A stretch of 58,636 nucleotides of DNA from Armatimonadota bacterium (GCA_019239955.1 JAFAZD010000110.1:1-58636); one strand, 5' to 3'; positions 1 to 8,707 are shown, counted from the stretch's first letter. Notes: generated by a model not told the origin, from the sequence alone. Translations and numbers: made by a program.

Positions 1-1704
1 CCCCAATTCTGGGGGGGCCGGATTGATCGTCAGTTTGTTGTCAGGGGCGATGGTCAGGTCCAGCGTCTTGCCCCGGAAGCGGATGCCCTTGATGGTCAAT
101 CTCCCCCAGCCCGGCGGCAGGTGCGGGTCGGCATACAGGGCGGCGACCCCGTCCCCGGCCAGCCTCGTCCCCTGCGGCGTTTCCCCCGCCTCAGAGACCC
201 GCAGGCCGGCGAAGCCGTAGAGGATGCTCTGCAGGCAGCCGGCCATGCCCGTCAGAAAGTAGACGTTGTTGGTAGTACGCTTCTCCGAGAAGGCGTCCCA
301 CGGGGCGCGCTCAAAGGGACGGTAGGAGTCGCGGAACGCATCCAAGGACGACTGGGCCAGACCGAGGCGAGCGGCGACCACAGCCTCAATGCTGCTGGTC
401 ATCGCCGGGCCTTCCTTGATCGTGTGGGCCGCATAGAAGTCCAGCATCTTCCGCTGCGTCGCCACGTCATAGGTGGCATTCAGCGGGTGCAGGAGCAGCA
501 GCGTGTCGGCCTGCTTGGCGGCGAAGCGGTCGGTGAGCGGCTTGCCGTTCTCGGCGGGGATAGCGCGCGCCTTGTCATAGGGGATGAAGAGGACATGAGC
601 GATGGCGGGCCAGCGCGGGTCGGCGGCCTGCCCGACGAGCCGGGCGGCGCGGGCGGCGGCTTGCAGGTTATAACGCACGACTGCATTGGTGTAGGCGTCA
701 TCGTCCACCGGCCCCGCCGTCTCGTCGGGCGACAGGACGCCTTTGATGTGCCATTTGCCGTCAGTCCCCTTCGTGACCCGGCTCGTCCAATACTGCGCCG
801 TTGCCTGCAAGAGCGGCCAGCCCTCGCGCTTCAAGTAGGCGGCGTCGCCCGTCCAGAGGTAATACTGCCAGGCGGCGAAGGCGACATCGGCGGTGATGTG
901 GCGCTCCTTGGCGAATTCAGGCGGGGCCTCCTCCCTGCCGGTGTCCGCGCTCTCCCAGGGGAACTCCGCGCCCGCAGAGCCGTGCGCCCGCGCGTTCTTC
1001 TTTGCCTGCGCCAGCAGCTTGAACCGATAGTCCACGATGGGCTTGGCATAGTCCGGGTGCTGGACGATGAGCGCGGGCAGCATCCACACATCGGCGTCCC
1101 AGAAGATGTGCCCGCCGTAGGCGTTGGAGGACAGCCCCATCGGCGGGATGGACCAGGTGCTGCCGGGGTAGGTGGAGGAGAGCAGGTAGAACAGGTTCGC
1201 GTGCGTCACCTGCTGCGCCTCCGCGTCGCCGTCAATGACAACGTCTGAGGTCTGCCAGAGGTGGGGCCATTTTAGTGGCTTCCTCATCCCAACTGGATTG
1301 AGTCGCTTGAATTCGTCCCTTCGTTCTGTCGTAATGGCCCCTTGATAGATGTTGAGTGTCTGCTGGATTGCCCCGAGGTCGCTCGGCGGGGAGGCGACGT
1401 TCTGCTCCTCCAACTGGCCGTTGTGATAATCACCCGCCTGCATTAACTGAGACACTGCGCCGTTCCCCAAGCTGAGCCACCCATACTTCCCCGTGCTGCT
1501 GTAAAGGGGGATTGAGGTGTGAGAGCCAGATGACTTCAGCACCCACGGGTCAAAGGTCTTCTGCGAGAGGAAGGCTTGGTTGGCGGCCTGGGCGAGTTGG
1601 ACGGGCGACTGAGCAGACGCGTTGGCGGGCGGCGTGTTGGGGCGATGGCAACCGGTCAGGAGGAGGCCGGCGGCGAGCAGGAGTGATTTGGGGCGGGCGG
1701 TCAT
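1..1704 (-). CDS. GH65-like glycoside hydrolase lipoprotein (3' end outside window)
   Basis: The ORF track misses this gene because its stop lies beyond base 1. Reading from ATG 1704 gives an open frame of 568 codons. It starts with a signal peptide and lipobox (LLTGC), so it is probably a lipoprotein of the cell envelope. The core has the (alpha/alpha)6-barrel signature of GH65 enzymes of the PGGHG/acid-trehalase type: GGHIFWDADVWMLPAL, then GAEFPWESADTGRE, and a putative catalytic-acid segment GVLSPDE. The C-terminal strand IRFRGKTLDLTI is the usual end of these enzymes, so little is missing. Likely role: hydrolysis of a glucosyl glycoside outside the cytoplasm. The substrate cannot be read. 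The last visible codons (APPELG) are formed by a C-rich palindromic repeat. A GH35 gene lies just upstream on the same strand. Confidence 0.8.
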   Translation of the reverse strand, partial: MTARPKSLLLAAGLLLTGCHRPNTPPANASAQSPVQLAQAANQAFLSQKTFDPWVLKSSGSHTSIPLYSSTGKYGWLSLGNGAVSQLMQAGDYHNGQLEEQNVASPPSDLGAIQQTLNIYQGAITTERRDEFKRLNPVGMRKPLKWPHLWQTSDVVIDGDAEAQQVTHANLFYLLSSTYPGSTWSIPPMGLSSNAYGGHIFWDADVWMLPALIVQHPDYAKPIVDYRFKLLAQAKKNARAHGSAGAEFPWESADTGREEAPPEFAKERHITADVAFAAWQYYLWTGDAAYLKREGWPLLQATAQYWTSRVTKGTDGKWHIKGVLSPDETAGPVDDDAYTNAVVRYNLQAAARAARLVGQAADPRWPAIAHVLFIPYDKARAIPAENGKPLTDRFAAKQADTLLLLHPLNATYDVATQRKMLDFYAAHTIKEGPAMTSSIEAVVAARLGLAQSSLDAFRDSYRPFERAPWDAFSEKRTTNNVYFLTGMAGCLQSILYGFAGLRVSEAGETPQGTRLAGDGVAALYADPHLPPGWGRLTIKGIRFRGKTLDLTIAPDNKLTINPAPPELG

Positions 1705-1746
1705 GCGGATAGGTTCGCGGGCAGGGGCGGGGAGTCCTGCACAGCC

Positions 1747-1794
1747 GTAGGGCGCGAACCTTGTGTTCGCCCCCGGCCCCCAATTCCGGGGGAG
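1747..1794. repeat. Two short palindromic repeats between GH35 and GH65
   Basis: A GTAGGGCGCGAAC..GTTCGCCC hairpin (family also near 11.93, 17.2 and 40.65 kb) lies directly beside a copy of the C-rich palindrome. Read on the minus strand the latter is CTCCCCCGGAATTGGGGGC followed by CGGGGG. They fill the gap between the GH35 stop and the GH65 start. Confidence 0.7.
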
Positions 1795-4182
1795 TCAGAG
1801 GGTGACGACGGCGGCGATGGCGAGCGGATCCCAGGTGAGACGGGCATTTTCGGGTGTGGCGTCGGTCTCTTCAAAGAGCACCAGCTCGTTGTGCTCGCGC
1901 AGCCAGCACTTGGGGACGTAGTAGCGGGTGTGGCCGTTGATGCACCAGTAGCGGCCCAGATTGCGCCCGTTGACGTAGAGGACGCCTTTGCCGAGGCCGT
2001 CCAGATGGGCGATGAGTTCCCGGTCAGACACGGCCAGTTCGTCGGAGGGGAGGGCGAAGGGGGCGCGGAAGAGGCGCATCGGGCGGGGTTCAGTCTCCAT
2101 GGAACCCCAGGCAACCTCCTGCGGGGCGACTTCCCAGCCGGGCTTGGGACGGAAGGCCCAGTTGTTGACGGTCTCGCTGTAGTCCAGAAGGACGGGGCCG
2201 AAGAGTCCCTTTTTGTCTTCCTCCAGGGGGCGGCCCCGGAACTGCCACGCGCCCTTGAGGTGGCCCAGGTTATCGCTGAGGACGGCGACGGCGTTGGGGC
2301 CGGGTTTCAGATGAATGGGCGCGGTCAGCGAGGGGTCGGCGCTGCGCTCCTCGGCCGGGGTGGCGCTGGTGGCGACATACTCTCCGTTGACGAACAGCAG
2401 GGCGCGGTCGGCGAGGGCGGTCAGGGTCAGCGCGGCATCGCGCTCGCGGTCGCTGGAAATGGTTGCGCGGTACCAGGCATAGCCGGCCTTGTCGCCGAGC
2501 AGGACGCGGTTGAGCGGGGCGTACATCCGCGTCCAGTCCGCGTCCTCAAAATCGGGCTGCGCCTCGTCGTCGGCGGGGGCGGACTGCCAGTTTTCCAGCA
2601 CCGGGGCCGGCGGCAGTGCGCCTGCTTCCAGGTTCAGGTTTGTCCAGGCCTGGTCGGAATATCTCCACACGTCGGTCGTGTCCGGGGAGAGTTCCAGCGT
2701 GATCACGCCGTTCTCCTCCCGCAATAGATATGGGCCGAGGTAGATCGTGCTGTCACTGGCAAACCAGGTGACGGCCATCTGCGCCTCGGTGAGCGTCAGG
2801 AAGGTTTGCGTCTTTCCATCGGGGGCGGTGGTGCGGCGGACATGAACGGGTTCGCCGGGGGTAGCGGCCCACTTGGGATCGTTGTCCGGGTCATAGGCGA
2901 CGACGATGGTTTCGCCAGGTGTCTTGATAACGCGGGTGATGATCGGCGCATAGAAGTCTATCGTCGTGCCGCCGATGGTCCAATCCCGCAGGACGGGGCG
3001 GACGCCGTTGGCGGGGACGCGGACGCGGTGCGGCAGGCCGTCGCCGAGCTGCGACAGGTCCGCCTCCACCGGGTCGTCCGACCCGTTTTCCAGGAACCAC
3101 AACTTGCCCTGCGCCGTCTCGCGCCGGTGCAGCAGGACGCCCTCCGCCAGCGTTTGAAGGTGCAGGGCGGGATCGTAGACGGGGGCGTTGAGCAGGATGT
3201 CCTGGAACGTCTGAGCGAACAGCGCGACGGCGCGGGTGCGGTGGTATTTTTCGCCGAGTCCGCCCGTTTCCGTGAGCGGAGCCGTGTCGTAATAAGAGGT
3301 CGTCTGGTCGTGCATGGTGGTGTAGGCGAAGTTGGTGCCGCCATGCCACATGTAGTAGTCGTAGCCCGCCCCGCCCATCGCCAGAATGCGCCACGTCTCG
3401 CGCTCGGTGAACGCGGGGTCAAAGGGGTCGCCGCCGCCCCAGGCGGGGGCGGAGTTGTAGGGCTTGTCCCAGACGTTGTACCAGCCCGGCCAGAACTCGG
3501 TGCAGTGCAGGGGCTTGTCCGGCTGGCGTCGCCGGTAATCGGCAAACCGGTCCGCCGGCTTGTGCGCGTTGACGCACTCAATCGCGCCGGGAATCTGCCC
3601 CTCGCAGGTGATGAGCGGCACGTCAATCCCGTTGCGGCGGGCGATGCCGATCAGGGCGTCCATGTATAACTCTTGGGGCCGCCCCTGATTGCCGCCCAGA
3701 TTCAGCTCGTTCTCGATCTGGCACAGGATGATCCTGCCGCCTCGCGTGATCTGGCGGGGCGCGAAGATCGGGAGCAGTCGGTTCCAGTAATTCTCCACGT
3801 ACCGCAAGTAGATCGGGTTGAAGGTGCGGGTCTGCAAGCCTTTTTTCGTGTAGAGCCAGGCCGGGAAGCCGCCGCCGTCCCACTCAGCGCAGATGTAGGG
3901 GCCGGGGCGGACGACGATGAACAGGCCGGCGTCGGCGATCAGGTCTAGAAAGTGGGCGACGTCGGCGCTGCCGTCAAAGACGAAGTTCCCCTCCTCCGGC
4001 TCGTGGACGTTCCAGAAGAAGTAAAGCTGCAGGGTATTGAGGCCGGCGGCTTTGGCCTTGGTGATGCGGTCCTGCCACAACTCGCGCGGGATGCGGGGAT
4101 AATGGATCGCGCCGCTGGTCAGGAAAGTGCGCTCGCCGTGAATGACGAAGGATTGGGCGTCGTAGGTGATTGGTCCAGGCAA
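1795..4182 (-). CDS. Beta-galactosidase, glycoside hydrolase family 35
   Basis: The TIM-barrel begins at once with the GH35 signature: SGAIHYPRIPRELW, then FFWNVHEPEEGNF and RPGPYICAEWDGGGFPAWL. The acid/base Glu is in QIENEL (about residue 159) and the nucleophile in CTEFWPGW (about residue 229). C-terminal beta-sandwich domains complete a protein of about 795 residues, normal for the family. It should release terminal beta-galactose. No signal peptide is evident. The ORF-track start (4230) is a TTG inside a palindromic repeat. I prefer TTG 4182, which has GGAG 7 nt upstream and removes 16 repeat-derived residues. Its neighbour is a GH65-type lipoprotein, so the pair may form a small glycan-use unit. 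Confidence 0.88.
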   Translation of the reverse strand: MPGPITYDAQSFVIHGERTFLTSGAIHYPRIPRELWQDRITKAKAAGLNTLQLYFFWNVHEPEEGNFVFDGSADVAHFLDLIADAGLFIVVRPGPYICAEWDGGGFPAWLYTKKGLQTRTFNPIYLRYVENYWNRLLPIFAPRQITRGGRIILCQIENELNLGGNQGRPQELYMDALIGIARRNGIDVPLITCEGQIPGAIECVNAHKPADRFADYRRRQPDKPLHCTEFWPGWYNVWDKPYNSAPAWGGGDPFDPAFTERETWRILAMGGAGYDYYMWHGGTNFAYTTMHDQTTSYYDTAPLTETGGLGEKYHRTRAVALFAQTFQDILLNAPVYDPALHLQTLAEGVLLHRRETAQGKLWFLENGSDDPVEADLSQLGDGLPHRVRVPANGVRPVLRDWTIGGTTIDFYAPIITRVIKTPGETIVVAYDPDNDPKWAATPGEPVHVRRTTAPDGKTQTFLTLTEAQMAVTWFASDSTIYLGPYLLREENGVITLELSPDTTDVWRYSDQAWTNLNLEAGALPPAPVLENWQSAPADDEAQPDFEDADWTRMYAPLNRVLLGDKAGYAWYRATISSDRERDAALTLTALADRALLFVNGEYVATSATPAEERSADPSLTAPIHLKPGPNAVAVLSDNLGHLKGAWQFRGRPLEEDKKGLFGPVLLDYSETVNNWAFRPKPGWEVAPQEVAWGSMETEPRPMRLFRAPFALPSDELAVSDRELIAHLDGLGKGVLYVNGRNLGRYWCINGHTRYYVPKCWLREHNELVLFEETDATPENARLTWDPLAIAAVVTL

Positions 4183-4201
4183 AGGCGATCTCCAGAGAGG
4201 C

Positions 4202-4243
4202 CCCCCAGCCCACCCCAATAAAGCCCTCAATTCTGGGGGAGCC
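4202..4243. repeat. Diverged C-rich palindrome upstream of GH35
   Basis: Minus-strand reading is CTCCCCCAGAATTGAGGGC, a short insertion, then GGGGTGGGCTGGGGGG. It is a longer, diverged copy of the palindrome family seen at 1, 1770, 50417, 50648 and 56372. It fills the metF-GH35 gap and carries the spurious upstream TTG start of GH35. Confidence 0.6.
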
Positions 4244-4251
4244 GGAGGAAA

Positions 4252-5151
4252 TCAACGTGAGGCGGCGGCCAGTTTGGGCACGGGGAAGTAGCCGTCGGCC
4301 CGCAAGGCTTCGGTGACGCGCAGGGACGATGGGGAGCGGTTCAGGGTGTAGAAGTGAATGCCGGGGACGCCGTGTTCCAGCAGGTCGCGGCACTGGCGGT
4401 GGGCGTACTGGACGCCCCGGTCGACGATGTCATCGCCCGTGCCCAGGAAGTCCAGCAGGGACTGCGGGACGCCGGTGCCGGAGCGCTGGCAGATGCCGTC
4501 CGGGGCCAGTTGAGCCAGGGATGTAACGGGCAGGATGCCGGCGACCAGCGGCAGGGTGACGCCCATCCGCGCGGCCTTGTCCCGGAACCGGTAGAACGTG
4601 TCGTTGTCGAAAAAGATCTGGGAGACGGCGAAGTCCGCGCCGCTGTCCTGCTTGAGCCTCAGCACCTCGATGTCGCGCTCCGGCGACTCGGCCTCCGGGT
4701 GCGTCTCCGGGTAGAACGAGCAGCCGAGATGGAAGTCGAAATGGTCCTTGATGAAGGCGATCAGGTCGCTGGCATACGCAAAGCCGCACTCGTGGGCGAC
4801 GAACTTTGTCTGGCCCTTCGGCGGGTCGCCGCGCAGGGCCATGATGTATTTGATGCCGGCGGCCTGCAAGGAGGACAGTATCTCGGTCAGCTCATCGCGG
4901 GAGTGGCCGACGCAGGTGAGGTGGGCCATCGCCTCGATGCCCAGCTCGTCCTGAATGCGGCTGACCAAATCCACGGTCTTCCGGCGCGTGGAGCCGCCCG
5001 CGCCGTAGGTGACGGTGACGTAGTCGGGGTTGCGCCGGGCGATGTTGCCCAGCGTCTGATAGAGCGTGCTCCAGCCGTCGGGGTTCTTGGGCGGGAAGAA
5101 CTCGAACGACAGGGTCGGCGTTCCATTATGCAGTTTATCGAGGAAGGACAT
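4252..5151 (-). CDS. metF: 5,10-methylenetetrahydrofolate reductase
   Basis: Reduces methylene-THF to methyl-THF for methionine synthesis, using FAD and NAD(P)H in the cytoplasm. The 299-residue single TIM barrel matches bacterial MetF: FEFFPPK near the N-terminus with the catalytic Glu, VTYGAGGSTR, HLTCVGHSR, ALRGDPP with the conserved Asp, and CSFYPETHPEA. The ORF track begins at 5295, but that start runs through a repeat and into gmhA. ATG 5151, just before SFLDKLHNG, is the family start. It lies about 100 nt after gmhA on the same strand, with a GC-rich palindrome between them. Confidence 0.95.
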   Translation of the reverse strand: MSFLDKLHNGTPTLSFEFFPPKNPDGWSTLYQTLGNIARRNPDYVTVTYGAGGSTRRKTVDLVSRIQDELGIEAMAHLTCVGHSRDELTEILSSLQAAGIKYIMALRGDPPKGQTKFVAHECGFAYASDLIAFIKDHFDFHLGCSFYPETHPEAESPERDIEVLRLKQDSGADFAVSQIFFDNDTFYRFRDKAARMGVTLPLVAGILPVTSLAQLAPDGICQRSGTGVPQSLLDFLGTGDDIVDRGVQYAHRQCRDLLEHGVPGIHFYTLNRSPSSLRVTEALRADGYFPVPKLAAASR

Positions 5152-5153
5152 GA

Positions 5154-5225
5154 GGCCCCCACCCCGGCCTGCGGCCACCCCTTCCCCATCGGAATGGGAG
5201 AGGGGCCAATGCCTGAGGCGGGTTC
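5154..5225. repeat. GC-rich inverted repeat of the gggagagggg type
   Basis: CACCCCGGCCTGCGGCC..CCCCTTCCCC..GGGAGAGGGGCC, a palindromic stretch between gmhA and metF. Related sequence occurs inside glcF, between glcE and glcF, inside the RND pump gene and after the MoeB fusion. Confidence 0.5.
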
Positions 5226-5251
5226 GTTTTAACCATTTCGTGCTGGCTTCA

Positions 5252-5818
5252 TTATAACCCAAGAATCGCGCGCTCGACGCGCTCGCAGAGGACATGGAGC
5301 AAAAACTGGTGACATTCCTGGACTCGCATGGAGGAAGGGTTGTCGCTGCGGACGATGATCTCCCAATCGGCCAGCCCTTTGGCCCGGCCGCCGGTCTTGC
5401 CGGAGAAGACGGCGGTGACCAGGCCGCGATCCCGGCCCGCGCGCAGGGCGCGGACGACGTTCTCGGAGTTGCCGCTGGTGGTGAAGGCGATCAGCACATC
5501 GCCCGGCTGTCCCAGCGACTGCACCTGGCGGGCGAACACGTCGTCAAAGCCGTAGTCGTTGGCAATGCAGGTCAGCGCCGTCCCGTCAATGGACAGGCAG
5601 AGGCCGGGCAGGGACTGCCGCTCGCGGTAGAAGCGCCCGGTGAACTCCTCAGCCAGATGGGCCGCCTCCGCCGCCGAGCCGCCGTTGCCGCAGGTGAGCA
5701 GCTTGCCGCCGCTCCCGAAGCAGTGCAGCACGGCGTCGGCCAGCGCGTTCAGTGTCGCCTCGTGCGCCAGCAGGCCATCTAGGTCGCGCTTAAGTTCAGC
5801 GATGTGTTCCGCAAGCAT
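5252..5818 (-). CDS. gmhA: SIS-domain sedoheptulose-7-phosphate isomerase (GmhA-like)
   Basis: Predicted to isomerise sedoheptulose 7-phosphate to D-glycero-manno-heptose 7-phosphate, the first step towards LPS or S-layer heptose. One SIS domain covers the 188 residues: TCGNGGSAAEAAHLAEE near the N-terminus (phosphate-binding serines), then IAFTTSGNSENVVRAL and the C-terminal VQECHQFLLHVLCERVE helix typical of GmhA. The length is normal. No other heptose gene lies in the window, so a related SIS isomerase (DiaA-like) cannot be excluded. A 121-bp hairpin element lies immediately upstream. Confidence 0.87.
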   Translation of the reverse strand: MLAEHIAELKRDLDGLLAHEATLNALADAVLHCFGSGGKLLTCGNGGSAAEAAHLAEEFTGRFYRERQSLPGLCLSIDGTALTCIANDYGFDDVFARQVQSLGQPGDVLIAFTTSGNSENVVRALRAGRDRGLVTAVFSGKTGGRAKGLADWEIIVRSDNPSSMRVQECHQFLLHVLCERVERAILGL

Positions 5819-5839
5819 GGGTCAGGATACCGAGGAAGA

Positions 5840-5960
5840 CAGCGAATGAATTCGCCGCTAGGTGGCGCTTCGCGCCGAATGTCCGCCTACGCGGACAGGA
5901 AAGCGTCTCCGCGCAGGCGGAGACTCGGCCGAAGGCCCGGAGCGGCGAATTCATTCGCTG
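5840..5960. repeat. 121-bp MITE-like hairpin element, copy 1
   Basis: Bounded by perfect 20-bp terminal inverted repeats, CAGCGAATGAATTCGCCGCT and its complement. Inside are two more hairpins, GTCCGCCTACGCGGAC and GTCTCCGCG..CGGAGAC. Full copies lie at 44290-44416 and 45539-45668, with half copies at 31193 and 45687. No coding capacity, so it would need a transposase supplied in trans. Confidence 0.85.
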
Positions 5961-5980
5961 ACGCCTTCGCGCCATGTTCA

Positions 5981-7270
5981 TTACGTGGTCTCCGCCAGCG
6001 CCTCGGCCAGCAGCGTGACGGGGTGGGCGAGGCGAATGTCCAGGCCGTGCGCCTTGACGCCGGATTCGATCCAGGCGAGGCAGCCGGGGTTGGCGGCGGC
6101 GACGATGCTCGCGCCGGTGTCCAAGATATGGTCCAGCTTGCGGGACTGCAATCTTTGGGCCATGTCCGGCTCGGTGAAGTTGTAGATGCCCGCCGAGCCG
6201 CAGCAGATTTCGCTTTCGGGCAGGGGAACCAATGTAACGCCGGGGATCTTTGCCAGCAGGGCGCGGGGCTGGTCCCGGATTCCCTGGCCATGAGCGAGAT
6301 GGCAGGCGTCATGGTAGGCGACGGACACGGGCTGATCGGAAAGGGGCCGGAGGGAGGCGGTCCAGCCGAGGTCGTCCAGGAACTCGCTGACGTCGCGGAC
6401 TTTGGCGGCGAAGGCGGCGGCGCGGGCGGCGTAGGCGGGGTCGTCGGCCAGCAGGTGGCCGTACTCTTTGAGGGTACTCCCGCAGCCGGCGGAGTTGGTG
6501 ACGATGGCGTCCAGGCCGTCAAAGGGCGTGAAGGCGTCAACAAGGGCGCGGGCCATGTCGTCGGCGTCTCGGACGAAGCCGTTGTGCCGGTGCAGCGCGC
6601 CGCAGCAGCCCTGACGGCGGTTGGTGAGCACTTCGCAGCCGTTGGCGGCGAGGACGCGGGCCGTGTCGGCGTTGATGTCGCCGTAGAGGACGCGCATGAC
6701 GCAGCCGGTGAGCATCCCGACGCGCGCGCGTTTCGGGCTGACGGCGGGGGTGAAGGCCGGAAGAGGCTGCCCTGCGGCGGCCCCCACCCGGCTCGCCGAG
6801 GCTCGCCACCCTCCCCCGCTTCGCAGGAGAGGGTTATTTCCCGCCAGGGCGTTGGCGACGGGGGCGGGGATCGCGCCGCCGGTGAGGGCGTCGGCCATCT
6901 TCAGGGTCATCGCCAGGCGGCGGGGGCGTGCGAGCGTATCTAAAAAGGCACGGCGGGACTGGTCCGTGACGACGGGGCGCGCCCGGTCGGCGTTGAGGCG
7001 GGCGCGCGCGACTTCCAATATGCTGCTGTAGGGGACGCCGGAGGGGCAGGCGGTCTCGCAGGCGCGGCAGCCCAGGCAGAGGTCCAGGTGCCGGACCACG
7101 TCGGGATCGGACGGGGAGAGGCGGCCTTCATGGAGGCCGCGCATCAGGACGATGCGGCCGCGCGGGCTGTCGGCCTCGCTGCCGGTCTCCAGATAGGTGG
7201 GACAGGCGCTCAGGCACAGGCCGCAGTGAACGCAGGTCATCAGGTCTTGCTCGTGCTGGCGATCGTTCAT
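5981..7270 (-). CDS. glcF: Glycolate oxidase iron-sulfur subunit
   Basis: Electron-transfer subunit of glycolate dehydrogenase, which oxidises glycolate to glyoxylate at the membrane. Two 4Fe-4S motifs lie near the N-terminus (CVHCGLCLSACP and CLGCRACETACPSG). Two CCG domains follow: one with RQGCCGALHRHNG, and one with YHDACHLAHGQG and EICCGSAGIYN. I place the start at ATG 7270 (MNDRQHEQDL), giving 429 residues. The 61 extra residues of the ORF-track version come from an upstream repeat. An Arg/Gly-rich stretch between the ferredoxin and CCG parts matches a GC-rich palindrome inserted in frame. It follows glcE on the same strand; glcD is not in the window. Confidence 0.93.
   Translation of the reverse strand: MNDRQHEQDLMTCVHCGLCLSACPTYLETGSEADSPRGRIVLMRGLHEGRLSPSDPDVVRHLDLCLGCRACETACPSGVPYSSILEVARARLNADRARPVVTDQSRRAFLDTLARPRRLAMTLKMADALTGGAIPAPVANALAGNNPLLRSGGGWRASASRVGAAAGQPLPAFTPAVSPKRARVGMLTGCVMRVLYGDINADTARVLAANGCEVLTNRRQGCCGALHRHNGFVRDADDMARALVDAFTPFDGLDAIVTNSAGCGSTLKEYGHLLADDPAYAARAAAFAAKVRDVSEFLDDLGWTASLRPLSDQPVSVAYHDACHLAHGQGIRDQPRALLAKIPGVTLVPLPESEICCGSAGIYNFTEPDMAQRLQSRKLDHILDTGASIVAAANPGCLAWIESGVKAHGLDIRLAHPVTLLAEALAETT
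6781..6840. repeat. GC-rich palindromic repeat inside glcF
   Basis: CCCGGCTCGCCGAGGCTCGCC followed by CCCTCCCC..GGAGAGGG. The same words occur at 7300-7432. It is translated in frame as a low-complexity linker between the GlcF domains. Confidence 0.5.
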
Positions 7271-7299
7271 AAGATACCAACTGTCCGGCCAAAGAACCC

Positions 7300-7432
7300 C
7301 TCCGGCTCGCCCCAGGCTCGCCACCTCCCCGAAACGGGAAGGATGGAGAGGCATTTGCCACTGTTCCCCTCCCGCTCCGGGAGGGGTGGCGAGGCTTGCC
7401 GAGCCGGGGTGGGTTCTTCGGCTGGGGTGGGT
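7300..7432. repeat. Inverted GC-rich repeats between glcE and glcF
   Basis: Two opposed copies of a palindrome (GGCTCGCCCCAGGCTCGCC on one side, GGCGAGGCTTGCCGAGCC on the other) flank a CCCTCCCG/CGGGAGGGG hairpin. It fills the 166-bp spacer and could fold into one large stem in the glc transcript. Confidence 0.55.
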
Positions 7433-7436
7433 TTCC

Positions 7437-8654
7437 TCACAGCCTCCCGACAAATCTTCCGGGGTTCCACATCCGGCGCGGGTCCAACTTCTCCTTCAGG
7501 CGGGCCATCAGGTCGAAGTCGGGCAGCAGGGGCGACCAGATGGGGATGTCCAGCGCGCGCAGCGCGTCCGGCATCCGCTCGATGATGCAGCTGCCGCCGA
7601 CACGCAGCGCCTTGTCCTGGAAGTCGGCGGCGAAGGCGGCCCAGTCGGCGTTTTCGCCGGGGAAGAAGTGGGCCCGGAGCATCCCCAGGGCGGCGTCGGC
7701 GGCGACGGAGGCGGCGAGGCCGGCGCGGCGGGCGGTCCACTCCATCATCCGGGCGAACGCGCCGACCTGCGAGGAGAGGATGTGGAACGAGGCCGTCATG
7801 GGCGCGTCGGCCAGGGCGAAGTCGCGCAGGCGGGCGCGGGCGGCGGCGGCCCCATCGGTCTCCAGCGCAGGCGCGCCCAGCGTCTCAAGCTGCCAGGCGA
7901 CCGCCTCAGTGGAACCGTCAAAGCCGAGGACGAGATACTGCGCGTCCTCGGCATCGGACAAGATGGCATGGGCCGCCGAGGGGTTGAGAAGGAACAGGAA
8001 GCTTGGCTCCAGTTCCGAGGCCAACAGGCGGTCCAGCGCGTCCTCGCTGTTGCGCCCGGCGGGCAGGGGCAGAGCGGCGGTGGCCGAGGCCTCCGGGAGC
8101 GGGGCGACCTTGAACGTCGCGTCCACAATCAGGCCGAGCGTCCCCCAGGAGCCGCAGTAGAGCTTGGGCAGGTCGTAGCCGGAGACGTTCTTGACGACCC
8201 GGCCGCCGCCCTTCACCAGTTCCCCGGCGTGATTGACGACGGTGACGCCGATCAGCGAGTCGCGGACGGAGCCGCAGGCGAGGCGGCGCAGGCTGTCGGC
8301 GCGGGCGGCGACGAGGCCGCCGACCGTCTGCCGCTCCGGGGCGGCGACATCCAGCGGCAGCCACTGGCCGCGCTCGGCCAGCGTCGCCTGCAGCCGCGCC
8401 ACGGTGACGCCCGCCTGGGCGGTGACGGTCAGGTCGGCGGGGTGGTAGTCGGTGACGGCGTCGAGATTTTCGGTGGAGACGGCAAGGTCGTACCGCTCCG
8501 GCGGGTAGCCGACGTGCTGGCGCGTCCCCCCGCCCCACGGGACGATGCTTCGCCCCTGCGCCCCGCGCACGACCTCCTGCGCCTCGGCCACCGTGGACGG
8601 GGCGGCGATGTCCGCCGGTGTTTGGCCGAGCACGGCGAAGCGGGAGGCGTTCAT
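7437..8654 (-). CDS. glcE: Glycolate oxidase FAD-binding subunit
   Basis: FAD_binding_4 (PCMH) domain in the N-terminal half: VPWGGGTRQHVG is the pyrophosphate loop, followed by the TVTAQAGVTVARLQ segment and GGRVVKNVSGYDLPKLY, which is typical of GlcE. The protein has 405 residues from ATG 8654 (MNASRFAVL). The ORF track starts 52 codons earlier, in sequence that belongs to the divergent phosphoesterase. GlcE pairs with GlcD and GlcF in glycolate dehydrogenase. It is divergent from the phosphoesterase at 8721, with about 65 bp between them for both promoters. Confidence 0.92.
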   Translation of the reverse strand: MNASRFAVLGQTPADIAAPSTVAEAQEVVRGAQGRSIVPWGGGTRQHVGYPPERYDLAVSTENLDAVTDYHPADLTVTAQAGVTVARLQATLAERGQWLPLDVAAPERQTVGGLVAARADSLRRLACGSVRDSLIGVTVVNHAGELVKGGGRVVKNVSGYDLPKLYCGSWGTLGLIVDATFKVAPLPEASATAALPLPAGRNSEDALDRLLASELEPSFLFLLNPSAAHAILSDAEDAQYLVLGFDGSTEAVAWQLETLGAPALETDGAAAARARLRDFALADAPMTASFHILSSQVGAFARMMEWTARRAGLAASVAADAALGMLRAHFFPGENADWAAFAADFQDKALRVGGSCIIERMPDALRALDIPIWSPLLPDFDLMARLKEKLDPRRMWNPGRFVGRL

Positions 8655-8707
8655 GGGGCTATTGTACCTCAGAACCCCGCAGAGATTCCCGCGCGGGGCG
8701 GGCCGGG

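Noticed and set aside
121-1248. 375-aa plus-strand ORF
   Set aside because: It is antisense to the GH65-like gene, with low-complexity Gly/Val/Arg composition and no ribosome site. The minus-strand frame has clear family motifs.
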